Below, one piece after another: positions 35,936-45,888 of a stretch of DNA of 64,000 bases. The stretch is from Asticcacaulis solisilvae. GTDB taxonomy: Bacteria; Pseudomonadota; Alphaproteobacteria; Caulobacterales; Caulobacteraceae. Where the stretch lies: the NCBI RefSeq assembly GCF_017875235.1, contig NZ_JAGGMI010000001.1, forward strand, positions 612,840-676,839. The letters are read 5' to 3'. Made by a program: the position numbers and the translations under genes. How positions within the stretch are numbered: position 1 is the stretch's first letter; each line of letters opens with the position of its first letter. The notes below the pieces were generated by a model. The model was not told where the DNA came from, ran no database searches, and saw only the letters and a program-made list of their open reading frames with translations.

Positions 35936-36024
35936 TGGGCGCCTTGCGTCTTTTGTTGCCAAGGCTTTTAGCCACGGACAGACAGGAACGCACGAAGATT
36001 TTGCCGTTAAAGTTACAAGAGAAA

Positions 36025-36843
36025 CTAAATTCTCGGCGCTGCGCCAATAATGCCACTCAGTGAGCCAAGGGCGCCGCCAAGGCGCGGGTCATGCTCCTGG
36101 ACATAGCCGCTGAGCGCGAAGAGCTTCAGGCCCTGCGCCGTGCACAGCCATTCGGCCGCAAAGCCGCGTTCCGACAGGGTTTCGACCAGGACGTTTTCGC
36201 GCGCCGGCGAGTCGCTGACCCAGAAGGTCAGGTCGTCGCCCGTCGGCTCCGGCGCGATGGCGGCGACGGCCAGGGCGTGCGGGCGGCTGGTCGACAGTTC
36301 TGGCAGCGCGGCAATAACACGCACCCTGGGCTCGGCCAGCAGGCGCGCCCACCACGGGCCGCCGCGCGGATCGAGGCTGACGACGCCGAGATTGCGCGCG
36401 TCGCGCGCCGCGGCAATGACGGCGGCCGGGTCGTTGACATAGCCATAGGTGGGGGCAAAGCCGAAGCGTTCGCGCGCCCAGACCAGGACTTCGCGCGACT
36501 GGTCGCTGGCGCTCAAGGTCAGGTGCAGTCCGCCGGCGGCCTGGCCCTGGATGCGCAGGTTTTCGGAAATCAGTTCGCGCCAAACCCGCACCACGACACC
36601 GTCGGAAGCGGCCTTGCGCGGCATCTTCAGCAGTTTGCGGATCAGCATGGCTTCGCGGTCGGGACGCAGCAACACGGCCGACGCGCTTGCATTTTCGCGG
36701 GCTTTGGCCTCCTCGCGCGCCTTGGCCTCGCCGATCGCGCGGCCGAGCGCGGCGCGTTCATCGACCAGCCGCAACAGTTCGCTATCAAGCGCGTCGATCT
36801 TCAGGCGCAGATCGGCAAGCGTCAGCGGATTTTCGATATCCAC
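36025..36843 (-). CDS. Chorismate mutase (AroQ type) with C-terminal extension
   Basis: The first 90 residues form an AroQ chorismate mutase domain (LADLRLKIDALDSELLRLVDERAALGRAIGEAK, then RPDREAMLIRKLL and VVRVWRELISENLR). The remaining 170 residues resemble the periplasmic-binding-like region of prephenate dehydratase-type proteins, but the TRF catalytic motif of the dehydratase is absent. It may be a mutase with a regulatory tail. It precedes hisC on the same strand by about 90 bp, so the pair may run the phenylalanine or tyrosine branch together. Confidence 0.82.
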   Translation of the reverse strand: MDIENPLTLADLRLKIDALDSELLRLVDERAALGRAIGEAKAREEAKARENASASAVLLRPDREAMLIRKLLKMPRKAASDGVVVRVWRELISENLRIQGQAAGGLHLTLSASDQSREVLVWARERFGFAPTYGYVNDPAAVIAAARDARNLGVVSLDPRGGPWWARLLAEPRVRVIAALPELSTSRPHALAVAAIAPEPTGDDLTFWVSDSPARENVLVETLSERGFAAEWLCTAQGLKLFALSGYVQEHDPRLGGALGSLSGIIGAAPRI

Positions 36844-37004
36844 GCGGGTCTCCGGGCATAGGCGCTGCGACAGGACGAATAATCAGGCGGTGCCCTGCCC
36901 CAGCGTAACAAGCCGCCGACACTATGCCCATGGCCGTGCAACCGCAAGTCCATATTCCACAAAGGTTTTATGGTTTCAGACTATACCAGATTCCGGCGTC
37001 AGAC

Positions 37005-38060
37005 CTAGGGCAGGTCTGGCGCCTCGGAGACCCTGAACGGACCGACGAAGGCGCCGCCATCGCGAAAATCGACGGCCAGCTTCTGGGCGCCGACGGTCGC
37101 CAGCGTCATGTTGAGCAGCGGCGCCATGGCCGTCATATTCTCGCGCGACATCAGGCCCGCTGCCGCCAGCACGTCGAGCGGCCGGAAGGTGCCGGTCATT
37201 TCGGCGTTCAGGCGACCAACCGGCTTGCCATTGGCGTCATAGGTCAGCTTGTCGCTTGTTGCCATCACGGTCAGTTCGGCATTCTTCAACTCGCTCCTGA
37301 AGGCCGTTACCGAGCCCGCCTGCTTCCAGGCCTTCAGGCCGGTGGCGAAGTCGCGCCCCTGGAACGCGGTGACGGTGTTGAGCGTGGCCTCGACGTGCAT
37401 GTCGAGCGGCTTGCCAGGACTGAAGTCGCCGACAAATCGGCTGGCCTGGCCGTGCGCCTGGCTGACGCGGGCCAGCACATCGGCGCTGTTCGACGCAGCC
37501 GCATTCGGACGGACATAGGCTTCGAACTTCTTGGCGGAATCGAAGGTGAAGGGCTTGGCCGCGTTGGACGGCACCAGGCTCAGGTCATTGGCTTCGATGG
37601 CAATGTTCGGGACCGTTCGGGTAATGCCGGAAAGACTGGCACGCAAGGACGAGCCGCTGACCGCCAGCGTGCCGAGATCGCCGCCACGGTGGAGCGTCGC
37701 ACCTTTGGGAGCCACGGCGACCCACTTGGTGATCATGTAGGCATTGGCGGCAACGTCCAGTTCCGGAAAGTCGATGCCCCGACCCGACGGGGCAATGATG
37801 CTGAGATTACGTAAATTGACGCTGACACGGAAGGGATAGCCGCTGACCTGATAGGGCGCGACGCTGACTCGATATCCCTGACGCACCAACCCCTCCTGCT
37901 GGGCCTTCAGCGTCGTTTCGACATTATGCGCGACATAGAACCAGTAGGCGCTCCAGCCGGCGGCGAGCGCGACAACCAGAAGGGCGGGACCAAACAGGCC
38001 GATCTTGCTGCGTTTACGCGGCGGCGGGGCGGGCGGCAGGTCGGCGTGCGTGTCGGGCAT
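37005..38060 (-). CDS. DUF2125 domain-containing protein
   Basis: 351 residues with a cytoplasmic Pro/Arg-rich start, one membrane helix (LFGPALLVVALAAGWSAYWFYV, about residues 24-45) and a long exported domain. It opens with RQGYRVSVAPYQVSGYPFRVSVNLRNL, the DUF2125 hallmark, which resembles the beginning of AsmA-like lipid-transfer proteins. The role is unknown and the family is mostly alphaproteobacterial. It is separated from chorismate mutase by a 161-bp gap with no gene in it. Confidence 0.85.
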   Translation of the reverse strand: MPDTHADLPPAPPPRKRSKIGLFGPALLVVALAAGWSAYWFYVAHNVETTLKAQQEGLVRQGYRVSVAPYQVSGYPFRVSVNLRNLSIIAPSGRGIDFPELDVAANAYMITKWVAVAPKGATLHRGGDLGTLAVSGSSLRASLSGITRTVPNIAIEANDLSLVPSNAAKPFTFDSAKKFEAYVRPNAAASNSADVLARVSQAHGQASRFVGDFSPGKPLDMHVEATLNTVTAFQGRDFATGLKAWKQAGSVTAFRSELKNAELTVMATSDKLTYDANGKPVGRLNAEMTGTFRPLDVLAAAGLMSRENMTAMAPLLNMTLATVGAQKLAVDFRDGGAFVGPFRVSEAPDLP

Positions 38061-38130
38061 TTCCGGTTCCCTCGAAGTTTAGATGGTTAATCTAGACAGA
38101 TCATGCGACGGATAAAACCGCAATATGGCG

Positions 38131-38156
38131 ACTGCCAAGACTGCTACTGCCAAGAC
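38131..38156. repeat. Short tandem repeat before the helicase gene end
   Basis: ACTGCCAAGAC occurs at 38131-38141 and again at 38146-38156, a 15-base period, just outside the helicase stop. Two copies only, with no known role. Confidence 0.5.
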
Positions 38157-38157
38157 A

Positions 38158-41100
38158 CTATTGAATATCCGGCGGGAACAGGAAGCGCTGGATCGAGTCG
38201 ATCGCCTCGGCCAGGGTGCACCGTTGCAGGGTCACGCCTTCTGGCAGGCTCGAGAACATCCGTGTCGGCGCTGCCGAGTCAAGCATGACGAAGACGCCGC
38301 GATCGTCCTTCTTGCGGATCAGCCGCCCGAAGGCCTGGGCCAGGCGCGCCCGCGTCAGGGCGTCGTCATAGAGCTTGTTGCCGAAATGCTGGCGCCGCGC
38401 CTTGTGCAGGGTATCCGGCCTGGGCCACGGCACGCGATCAAAGGCGATAAGGCGCAGCGCGCTGCCCGGCACGTCGATGCCGTCGCGCACGGCGTCGGTG
38501 CCCAGCAGGCACGAATGGTGCTCGGCGCGGAAGATGCTGATCAGGTCCGAGACATCGAGCGGATCGACGTGCTGGGCATAGAGCGACAGGCCGGCTTCGG
38601 CCAGCGGCTGGTTGATCTGGTCATAGACGGCGCGCAGGCGGCGGATGGCAGTAAACAGGCCAAGGCCGCCGCCCTGCGCGGCAATGAACAGCTTTTGCAT
38701 GGCAGCCGCCGTGGCGCGCGGATCGTCGCGGCCGACATCGGTGACGACGAACAGCCGCGCCTGGCTGGCATAGTCGAAGGGCGAGGCGATGCGCGTGGTC
38801 TTGGCGCCCATGACCAGGTGGTTGGCGCCTGTCCTTTGCCGCGCCAGCGAGAAGACGTCCTCGGTGGTTTCGTCGCGCGTGCCGTCGCTGAGCGTCGCCG
38901 AAGCCACCAGTACGCCGTGCGCCGGCTTGAGAACGAACTCGGCCAAGGGCAGGCTGGGGTCGACATAGTGGCGGTTCATGCTGACATCGACCACGCGGCC
39001 ACGATGGACTTCGGCCGAGAACCAGTCGATGGTCATCGGCTTGTTGTCGTCATCGGTCAGGTCGCCGTCTTCCAGCGCCAGCTGCTGCAACAGCGACCGC
39101 CACGCCGGCAGCAGCATGCGCGCGCGCCGTTCCAGCCCGCGCAATATGCCTTCGATGCGCACGCGTTCCGGCGCTTCCAGATCTCCGGAAGCATCGTTCA
39201 GAATGTCCTCCAGCGCCCGGCACAGGGCCAATAGCGGCGCCTCGATCCCAGCCAAAGCCCGCGCGGCCAGCTTGGCGGCGACGCCGACGCTCTCAAGGCA
39301 CGGATGGGCTTCGCATTCCCCACCCAGGTCATTGTCCGGCACGAAGCGAGAGCGCGGCTTTGCCTCACCCTGGCGGATGTCGATCTGGCCCAGCACCTCG
39401 ACCAGCAGGGCCTCGATCGGCCCGACCGGCTCCAGACCATTGCCGCTTTGGGTGCGCACGGTGATGCGTTGGGAGAAGCCGTCAGCCGGCAGGACAGCGG
39501 CGGCGCGGATCAGCTCACGCATCGCATCTTTGGCGGCGTCGGTCTTCAGGAGATCGCCGATGCGCGACTCCAGCCCCCTGCCCCGCCGTGAGCGGCCTTC
39601 ATTGCCGCGGATCCAGCGCCGCAGCTCAAAGGCCTCCAGGCCCGACAGGCGGGTGGCAAAGGCGCTGTCGGCGGCCTCGAAAACGTGGTGGCCTTCGTCA
39701 AAAATGATGCGCGACAGACTGGCTTGCGGCTCGACATCGCCCTGGACGTCCTCGCCGTTCATTTCCGCTGCCAATTCGGCGCGCGCGCGATCGCGCAAGT
39801 CATAGGCCGCCTGCGCCATGACCAGCGCATGGTTGGCAACGACCAGCGACGCCGAACGCGCCTTGCGCACCGATTTTTCGATAAAACAGACGCGATAGTG
39901 CGGGCAGGCGGCATAGGTGCACTCACCGCGCCGGTCGACCAGGGCGGACGGCGTCAGCGTCTGGAACACAGCCGCCGGTGAGGTCACCGGCAGCAGCGAC
40001 GGCAGCCAGGTCGGGAAGTCGCCCCCAATAATGTCGCCGTCGCGCGTATAAAGCACCCAGCGCGCGATCAGCACGGCCATGATGACTTCGGGGCCGGTTT
40101 GCGCCGAAACCAGCCGTTCCTGGAAGTTCAGCAGGCACATGTAGTTTTCGCGCCCCTTGCGTACCACCACCTGCTGCTGGCGTTCGGCCTCGCGGTCGAA
40201 CAGGGCGCGCGTGTCGTGATAGATCTGCTTTTGCAACGCGCGAGTATAGGTCGACACCCACACCTGCCCTTGCGCCTTGCGCGCCCAGGCGTGGGCCGGC
40301 GCCAGATAGCCGAGCGTCTTGCCGACGCCGGTGCCGGCTTCGGCCAGCAGCATGTTGGGCTGGTCCTTCACCCATTTCGGCGCGAAGATGTCGCGCGTCC
40401 TGACCGCGAAATCGCGCTGCTCCGGGCGACGTTCGGCCAGTCTTGCCCGGTTCAGGCCGGCATCCAGTTCCTCGACAACCTCGTCCTCGGACAGGGCGAC
40501 GGCGCGCGGATTACCCTCGGGCGCCTGATCCTCCCACTCTTCGAGAAGCGACCACATTTCCAGCGGCGGCGGCGCCACATAGTCGGCCGGCATCTCGGTA
40601 CGGTCGAGCGCCGCTTGGACCAGTTCGCCCCATACCCAGCCGTGCCGCATCATCAGCTTGACGCCCGACTGCGCCGCCAGCCGGAAACCGAGCGGCGACT
40701 GCGCCAAGGTTTCCAGAAGAATGGAAATGACATCGAACAGGACGAGCGAGCGGGCGCGGGCGTCTTCGGGTTCGGCAAAGCCGCACGCCAGGGCGAGGCC
40801 CGCCGGCGACGGCGCGCAGAACTGGGCGGGGCGGACAAAGGCGAACAGTTCCAGCACGTCGAAATGGCCAGCTTCGCGGTGGCCGCGATTGCTGAACAGC
40901 CGGTTGCGGACGAGCGGCGCATTGGCGACGATCAGGCCTTCGCGTCCCCACAACTCACGCAGTTCCGGCGTCGATACGCCGCGCGTGACAAAGCCGTCGC
41001 CGACATGGGGCCGGTCGGCGGAAAAGCCCAGGGCTTGTTTGGGAATCAGTGCGCGCCACCAGACATCGGATGGCTGCGACAGGATGACATCTTCGCTCAC
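38158..41100 (-). CDS. DinG/XPD-like ATP-dependent DNA helicase
   Basis: 980 residues. The helicase part has Walker A GTGVGKT (residues 256-262), motif II DEGH (468-471) and motif VI QAFGRLIRKKDDRG. Four cysteines (322, 394, 399, 405) are spaced like the iron-sulfur cluster of DinG/XPD. The first 200 residues resemble a DEDD exonuclease-like fold only loosely (LIVANAPLVRNRLF, HFDVLELFAFVRP), and the acidic catalytic residues are not obvious. It probably unwinds damaged or R-loop DNA. It stands alone between DUF2125 and PodJ. Confidence 0.9.
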   Translation of the reverse strand: MSEDVILSQPSDVWWRALIPKQALGFSADRPHVGDGFVTRGVSTPELRELWGREGLIVANAPLVRNRLFSNRGHREAGHFDVLELFAFVRPAQFCAPSPAGLALACGFAEPEDARARSLVLFDVISILLETLAQSPLGFRLAAQSGVKLMMRHGWVWGELVQAALDRTEMPADYVAPPPLEMWSLLEEWEDQAPEGNPRAVALSEDEVVEELDAGLNRARLAERRPEQRDFAVRTRDIFAPKWVKDQPNMLLAEAGTGVGKTLGYLAPAHAWARKAQGQVWVSTYTRALQKQIYHDTRALFDREAERQQQVVVRKGRENYMCLLNFQERLVSAQTGPEVIMAVLIARWVLYTRDGDIIGGDFPTWLPSLLPVTSPAAVFQTLTPSALVDRRGECTYAACPHYRVCFIEKSVRKARSASLVVANHALVMAQAAYDLRDRARAELAAEMNGEDVQGDVEPQASLSRIIFDEGHHVFEAADSAFATRLSGLEAFELRRWIRGNEGRSRRGRGLESRIGDLLKTDAAKDAMRELIRAAAVLPADGFSQRITVRTQSGNGLEPVGPIEALLVEVLGQIDIRQGEAKPRSRFVPDNDLGGECEAHPCLESVGVAAKLAARALAGIEAPLLALCRALEDILNDASGDLEAPERVRIEGILRGLERRARMLLPAWRSLLQQLALEDGDLTDDDNKPMTIDWFSAEVHRGRVVDVSMNRHYVDPSLPLAEFVLKPAHGVLVASATLSDGTRDETTEDVFSLARQRTGANHLVMGAKTTRIASPFDYASQARLFVVTDVGRDDPRATAAAMQKLFIAAQGGGLGLFTAIRRLRAVYDQINQPLAEAGLSLYAQHVDPLDVSDLISIFRAEHHSCLLGTDAVRDGIDVPGSALRLIAFDRVPWPRPDTLHKARRQHFGNKLYDDALTRARLAQAFGRLIRKKDDRGVFVMLDSAAPTRMFSSLPEGVTLQRCTLAEAIDSIQRFLFPPDIQ

Positions 41101-41213
41101 GTCCGGAGTCTAGCCCGGCGGACGCCGCCCGCCAAGACACTTGTCATTACAGAAGCCACGCGCAGAAGAGTGCGAGCGATTTTCCGCTTAAGCATTGCTA
41201 CAATGCAAAAAGC

Positions 41214-44200
41214 TTAACCGCGCGCGGGCGTGGAGGCTTCGCTGGCAGCGCCATCGCCCAGGGGTTCGAACGCGGCGGCGGCGGCTTCGGCCTTTTGGCG
41301 CTGGTCGGGCGTCAGGTTGTCGCGAATGGCCGCGGCTTCACGGGCCGCATCCTTGTCGCCGGCCTCGGCGGCGATGGTGAACCACTTATAGGCTTCGGCC
41401 GGGTTAAGCGGCATGGCGTCGCCCTGAGCGTAGAGCAGACCCAGATTGTATTGGCTGTCGCTGACGCCGCGTTCGGCCGCGCGCCGGAACCACATGGCGG
41501 CGGTGATCTGGTTACGCGGACCGCCGGTGCCGTTGTAATACATGGTACCAAGATTAAACATGGCGCGCGCCACGCCACCGTCGGCTGCACGCTGGGCCCA
41601 CTTGCGGGCTTCCTGCGGGTTCGGATCGACGTAGTTGCCTTCGCCGGAGTAGATGCCGCTCAGCATGAACTGCGCCGGCGCGTAGCCCTGGTTGGCAACC
41701 TCCTGGAGCTTTTCGACGGCGCCGGGCGCGCGCGCATCCAGCAGGCGCGTCGCCGACTGATACTTGGCGCGCAGCAGGCCTTCGTCGGCGGTTTGGGTCA
41801 CGACGGCGGCGACCGGAGTCTTTGCGCCCTGGGGAACCGTGCCCGCGGCGGGCTCCTGCTGCAGGAGCGCGTAACTGCCGGCTGCGGCGCCGACGATGAC
41901 GACGGCGATTGCCGAGGCCTGGAGCGCCTTCGCGACCGTATTGTCCTTGGCGGCGCGCGGCTGGCCGACGCCACGGCGGGCAGCCGGCTTGAGGCCCAAA
42001 CCGCTCAGGGCGCCCGGCCGGCGTTCCTGATCGTCGATCATCGTGGCGCGAACCGCGGCGCGCGCGGCGGCCAGGGCGTCACGCGTCGACACCGACACGC
42101 CGCCATCGGCGTCTTCGGTTACGAAGTCGCGGCCACCGAACGCCTTGGGCGCTTCATCGATCGCATCGTCGTCATCGAGTTCGAAGGTGGTGCGCGGCGA
42201 GGGTGCCGCGGCGGCACGGGCGCCTTCGAAACGTTGTCCCTCGAAACGCGGGGCCGTCTTTTTCGACACGTCGATGTCGGCGAACGGATCGCTTTCGTCC
42301 TCGTTGGCCGTCTTGCCGACCGGGACCAGATCGTATTCGAGATCTTCTTCGATGAACGGGTCGAAATCGGGCGCGAAGCTTTCCTTTGCGGCAGATTCCG
42401 TCTTGGTGATCGACACCGGTGCGGGCATCGGCTCCTGGGGCGCCGTAACGGGCTCAAGCAATTGCCCGGTCAGGTCCAGAGCTTCATCGTCCGGCAGGTG
42501 CGAGCCTTTCAGCACCTCATCGCGCCACACCTGCTGCGTAGCGGCGGGCTTAGACGCCTCCCCTTCGGACTCCTCGAAGGCAAAAGGGTTCGGCAGGTCG
42601 CTGGCGGCCGGGCGAGACTTACGCGGCGCGGCGTTCAGGCCACTTTCCGACAGCAGGCTCTGCGTCTGGACCTGGGCCAGCTTCTGGTCGATGCGGCTGC
42701 GCGCCTCTTCCAGCAGTTTCGCCGTGCGTTCCTCCGACTGGCGGATACGATCGCCGAGTTCGCTGCGCGACTGGTCGCGATGCTGCTCGATGACCTGGCC
42801 GACGCCTTCGACCGCCAGCCCGACGCGACGTTCCGACTCGGCCATGCGCTGAGACAGACGTTCGGAAATGCGCGCGATTTCGGAACCGAGGCGCTCCAGC
42901 GCCTGGGCATGGCTGGTCTCGGTGCGGCCGAAGCGCTGGTCGACCGTCTCCTGGACGCGCCCGACTTCGCGGCCAATACGTTCGAAGGCTTCGCGGTGGC
43001 TGTCCTGGGCGGCTTCGACGCCGGCGACGCGTCGATTGATCGTGTCGGCGACACGCAACACGTCCTGCCCCAGGCGCTCGATGGCCTGGGCCGAACGACG
43101 CTCCGACTGGTCGACGCGCTCGGACAGGGTGCGCAGCAGCTGGTCGGCCGAGGCGGCGCTGCGGTCCTGCAGCGCGTTCATCAGCTCGGCGCGGCTGTCG
43201 TCGACACGGCGCGACAGGTCGCTGGCCAGACGCTTCAGCGAGGCGACCTGCTCGGGATCGGTGACATCGCCGCGCTCTTCGGCGCGGTTGAGGCGGGCGT
43301 CAAGCGTGGTAAAGGCCTGTTCCAGCGCACGAATCGCGGTCGAGGTGCGGGCTTCGGCCTGTTCCAGACGCTCGGCCATGCGGGCGACAACCTTGTCGAT
43401 CACGCTCTGCGCGGCGCGTTCCGGATCGCGCAGCTCCAGCTGGGCCAGGCGATGCGACAGGCCGACCATGTCTTCGCGCACGTCCTTGACGACGTCGCGA
43501 TGACGCTGCTCGCCTTCGTAAAGCTGATTGGCCAGCTTGCCGAGCGCGCCTTCGACCGTGCGAACGGTCTCCTGTACGGCCGGGTTCTTCAGCTGGGTTT
43601 CCAGGCGCGCGACGTGCTCGCGTTCTTCGCGCAGATGACCGGACAGGCCTTCCAGCCGCTCGGCCTGGGCGTCGATCAGGCGCTCGGCCTGCTCAAGACG
43701 GGTCGACAGGGCTTCACGGCTCTCTTCATGACGTTCCAGCGAGGTCTGGAGGTCGAGCGTATGTTCCTCCAGGCGATCGCGCGTCTCGGCCTGGGCGGCG
43801 GCAAGGCCGGCTTCGCTGCGTTCGAGGCGGCCCAGCAGCGATTCGACCGCCGACGAGACTCCGCGCACGGCATTGGCGGAACGGGATTCGGAACCCTCGA
43901 TGCGTGCGCTCAACGATTCGAGCGCGCTGGCAACGCGGCCCATTTCGGCTGAGGCGGCGCGATCGTCGTCCTCACGCGGGCGGCTGTCGAAGATCGAGTG
44001 GCGGCGCAGGTCGGCTGACGACAGTTCGCGCGCGGCCAGAGGGCGCGAACCGGACGAAAACGGCGCGGCACGGCGCGGCGCTTCATCGATATCATTGTGG
44101 GTCTCGCGAAAAACCGGCGGGCGGCGGCGCGCCATGGCTTGCTGATCGGGGTGTTGCGGCGCCTGTTCGCGCTCGCGTTCACGATTGATCGCCGCGCCGA

Positions 44201-44333
44201 CATCCTCACCTTCGAGAATCATCTGGTTCAGCCACTCGCCGAGCGTCATGCCCGAACGGCGCGCCAGATCCTTGGCGACTTCCCGCGCCTTGGCATCGAT
44301 TCCCTTTACACTCCAAGGTGCATTCGCGCTCAT
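41214..44333 (-). CDS. podJ: PodJ-like polar localization protein
   Basis: 1039 residues beginning SVKGIDAKAREVAKDLARRSGMTLGEWLNQMILEGE, the N-terminus of Caulobacter PodJ, which sets the pole for pili and holdfast. Long coiled coils (about residues 120-560) are rich in Glu, Arg and Ser. A disordered acidic region follows, and one helix (about 805-824, AIAVVIVGAAAGSYALL) crosses the membrane. The periplasmic end has three Sel1 repeats (AQFMLSGIYSGEGNY, AMFNLGTMYYNGTGG, SQYNLGLLYAQGD). The peptidoglycan-binding domain known in Caulobacter PodJ is not seen after them. Confidence 0.88.
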   Translation of the reverse strand: MSANAPWSVKGIDAKAREVAKDLARRSGMTLGEWLNQMILEGEDVGAAINREREREQAPQHPDQQAMARRRPPVFRETHNDIDEAPRRAAPFSSGSRPLAARELSSADLRRHSIFDSRPREDDDRAASAEMGRVASALESLSARIEGSESRSANAVRGVSSAVESLLGRLERSEAGLAAAQAETRDRLEEHTLDLQTSLERHEESREALSTRLEQAERLIDAQAERLEGLSGHLREEREHVARLETQLKNPAVQETVRTVEGALGKLANQLYEGEQRHRDVVKDVREDMVGLSHRLAQLELRDPERAAQSVIDKVVARMAERLEQAEARTSTAIRALEQAFTTLDARLNRAEERGDVTDPEQVASLKRLASDLSRRVDDSRAELMNALQDRSAASADQLLRTLSERVDQSERRSAQAIERLGQDVLRVADTINRRVAGVEAAQDSHREAFERIGREVGRVQETVDQRFGRTETSHAQALERLGSEIARISERLSQRMAESERRVGLAVEGVGQVIEQHRDQSRSELGDRIRQSEERTAKLLEEARSRIDQKLAQVQTQSLLSESGLNAAPRKSRPAASDLPNPFAFEESEGEASKPAATQQVWRDEVLKGSHLPDDEALDLTGQLLEPVTAPQEPMPAPVSITKTESAAKESFAPDFDPFIEEDLEYDLVPVGKTANEDESDPFADIDVSKKTAPRFEGQRFEGARAAAAPSPRTTFELDDDDAIDEAPKAFGGRDFVTEDADGGVSVSTRDALAAARAAVRATMIDDQERRPGALSGLGLKPAARRGVGQPRAAKDNTVAKALQASAIAVVIVGAAAGSYALLQQEPAAGTVPQGAKTPVAAVVTQTADEGLLRAKYQSATRLLDARAPGAVEKLQEVANQGYAPAQFMLSGIYSGEGNYVDPNPQEARKWAQRAADGGVARAMFNLGTMYYNGTGGPRNQITAAMWFRRAAERGVSDSQYNLGLLYAQGDAMPLNPAEAYKWFTIAAEAGDKDAAREAAAIRDNLTPDQRQKAEAAAAAFEPLGDGAASEASTPARG

Positions 44334-44485
44334 GCGATTCCCCTACCGGTACGAGCCCGAAACGTAAACCGCATTATGTTGAGTGTAAACCATTTGTTAA
44401 CCACTATATCTTGAGATCACGCATTCTTCTGTGGAAACTATATCGCTGGTTTTCGCTTTTCGGGAGAAGAGGTGCGGCGCATAGC

Positions 44486-44782
44486 ATGATCGTCCGTCCG
44501 ATGACAAATAAATCGGGTGTGTTCTTGCCGCCGTCCGCCGGACCCTGCATATGGGGCCTTATGCTGACCCTGCCCATTACCGTGATTCTGTTCGCCGTTT
44601 CCAGTCTTTTGACAATTGGTTTCGGTTTCATGGGTGCACGGCCGCACGACCTGCGCCGGACAGGCCCGCGCATGATCCCGTGGCGCTTCCTGATGATGCT
44701 GTCCTTCACCGCCGCGCTCATCATGCTCGTCCACCTGCTGAACGAGTTGGGCTTCACCACCGGCCACGACCGGCCTTACTGA
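44486..44782 (+). CDS. Hypothetical two-helix membrane protein
   Basis: 98 residues from ATG 44486 (MIVRPMTNKSGVFLPP), with two hydrophobic helices (about 22-47 and 65-86) and the loop GARPHDLRRTGPRMIPWRF between them. No family is recognised. It is divergent from podJ across about 150 bp, which contain no other gene. A start at MTNKSG, five codons later, is also possible. The ribosome site is weak for both. Confidence 0.55.
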   Translation: MIVRPMTNKSGVFLPPSAGPCIWGLMLTLPITVILFAVSSLLTIGFGFMGARPHDLRRTGPRMIPWRFLMMLSFTAALIMLVHLLNELGFTTGHDRPY

Positions 44783-44818
44783 TCTCCCAAGCCGAATGGC
44801 TCCAGCTGGCTGAACCGT

Positions 44819-44892
44819 CAGCCTTGAGTCGAGTAGCAGGCGGCAAGCGCCGCAGGTACCCTCGTACCTGCAAGCGCAGCCAACGCACTAAT
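44819..44892. repeat. Dispersed hairpin repeat, copy 2
   Basis: The partner of the element at 9165-9238. Its hairpin is perfect: GCAGGTAC (44852-44859) and GTACCTGC (44864-44871) around CCTC. It lies between a plus-strand gene and the argF stop. Confidence 0.7.
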
Positions 44893-45826
44893 CGGCCAAG
44901 GATGGCGCGTTCAGGGCCCAGGAGAGGATTGCTTTTTGGGCATGAATACGGTTTTCGGCCTCGTCCCAGATGACCGACTGCGGGCCGTCGATGACCTCGT
45001 CGGTCACCTCTTCGCCGCGGTGGGCCGGCAGGCAGTGCAGGAACAGGGCGTCCGAACGCGCCGTCTTCATTAGCTCGGCATTGACCTGGTAGGGCTGGAA
45101 GGCCGCCAGGCGCTCGTCATGGTCGAGATCACCCATTGACACCCAGGTGTCGGACAGGACGACGTCGGCGTCCTTGGCGGCGGCGAATGGGTCGCTGGTC
45201 ACGGTGACTTTCGCGCGCGATTCCGAGGCGAAGACCATGGCGGCCATCGCAGGTTTATAGGCGTCCGGACAGGCGATGTTCAGCGTGAAGCCGAAGCGCG
45301 CCGCGGCGTGTATGAGGCTATTGCAGACATTGTTGCCGTCGCCGATCCAGGCCAGGGTTTTGTTCTCGATGGCGCCGCGATGCTCCTCGATCGTCTGGAT
45401 GTCGGCCAGGATCTGGCACGGATGGCTGAAATTGGTCAGGCCGTTGATCACGGGAATGGTCGAGGCACGCGCCAGGCGCAGCACATCGTCGTGCTCGTTG
45501 GCGCGGATCATGATGGCATCGACCATGCGCGACAAAACCTTGGCGGTGTCCTCGATCGGCTCGCCGCGGCCGAGCTGCATGTCGGACGCGGTCGAGATGA
45601 TCGCCTGGCCGCCCAGCTGGCGCATGGCGGCGTCGAACGAGAAGCGCGTGCGCGTCGAGTTCTTCTGGAAGATCATGGCCAGGACGCAGTCCCTGGCCGG
45701 TGCGTCGGCATCGGGACGGCCCTTCGGCCAGCCCTGGCGCAGCTTCTTGCGGGCGTGGGCGTCGTCGACGATGGCGCGCAGCTCTTCCGTCGTCAGGTCG
45801 CAAATGTCGAGAAAATGACGGGTCAT
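44888..45826 (-). CDS. argF: Ornithine carbamoyltransferase
   Basis: ArgF makes citrulline from ornithine and carbamoyl phosphate. The 312-residue protein has the STRTR carbamoyl-phosphate motif ([11 protein letters not shown], residues 57-61), the [11 protein letters not shown] motif, and [13 protein letters not shown] with the catalytic cysteine. The ornithine loop is SDTWVSMGD. Start at 45826. argD lies 131 bp upstream on the same strand, with repeats between them, so they may share a transcript. Confidence 0.96.
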   Translation of the reverse strand: MTRHFLDICDLTTEELRAIVDDAHARKKLRQGWPKGRPDADAPARDCVLAMIFQKNSTRTRFSFDAAMRQLGGQAIISTASDMQLGRGEPIEDTAKVLSRMVDAIMIRANEHDDVLRLARASTIPVINGLTNFSHPCQILADIQTIEEHRGAIENKTLAWIGDGNNVCNSLIHAAARFGFTLNIACPDAYKPAMAAMVFASESRAKVTVTSDPFAAAKDADVVLSDTWVSMGDLDHDERLAAFQPYQVNAELMKTARSDALFLHCLPAHRGEEVTDEVIDGPQSVIWDEAENRIHAQKAILSWALNAPSLAD

Positions 45827-45888
45827 TCGGATAGTCCCTGTTATCTTCTTCACCACCAAGGGGGCGCTGAGGCAAAAAGGGGCCCCGC

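Noticed and set aside
38158..41100. Anti-phage helicase
   Set aside because: The Walker, DEGH and iron-sulfur features fit ordinary DinG-type repair helicases, and no partner nuclease lies nearby.
41295..43952. 885-codon open frame antisense to podJ
   Set aside because: Long antisense frames are common in GC-rich coiled-coil genes. Its composition is biased toward Gly, Arg, Ala and Leu and no motif is seen.
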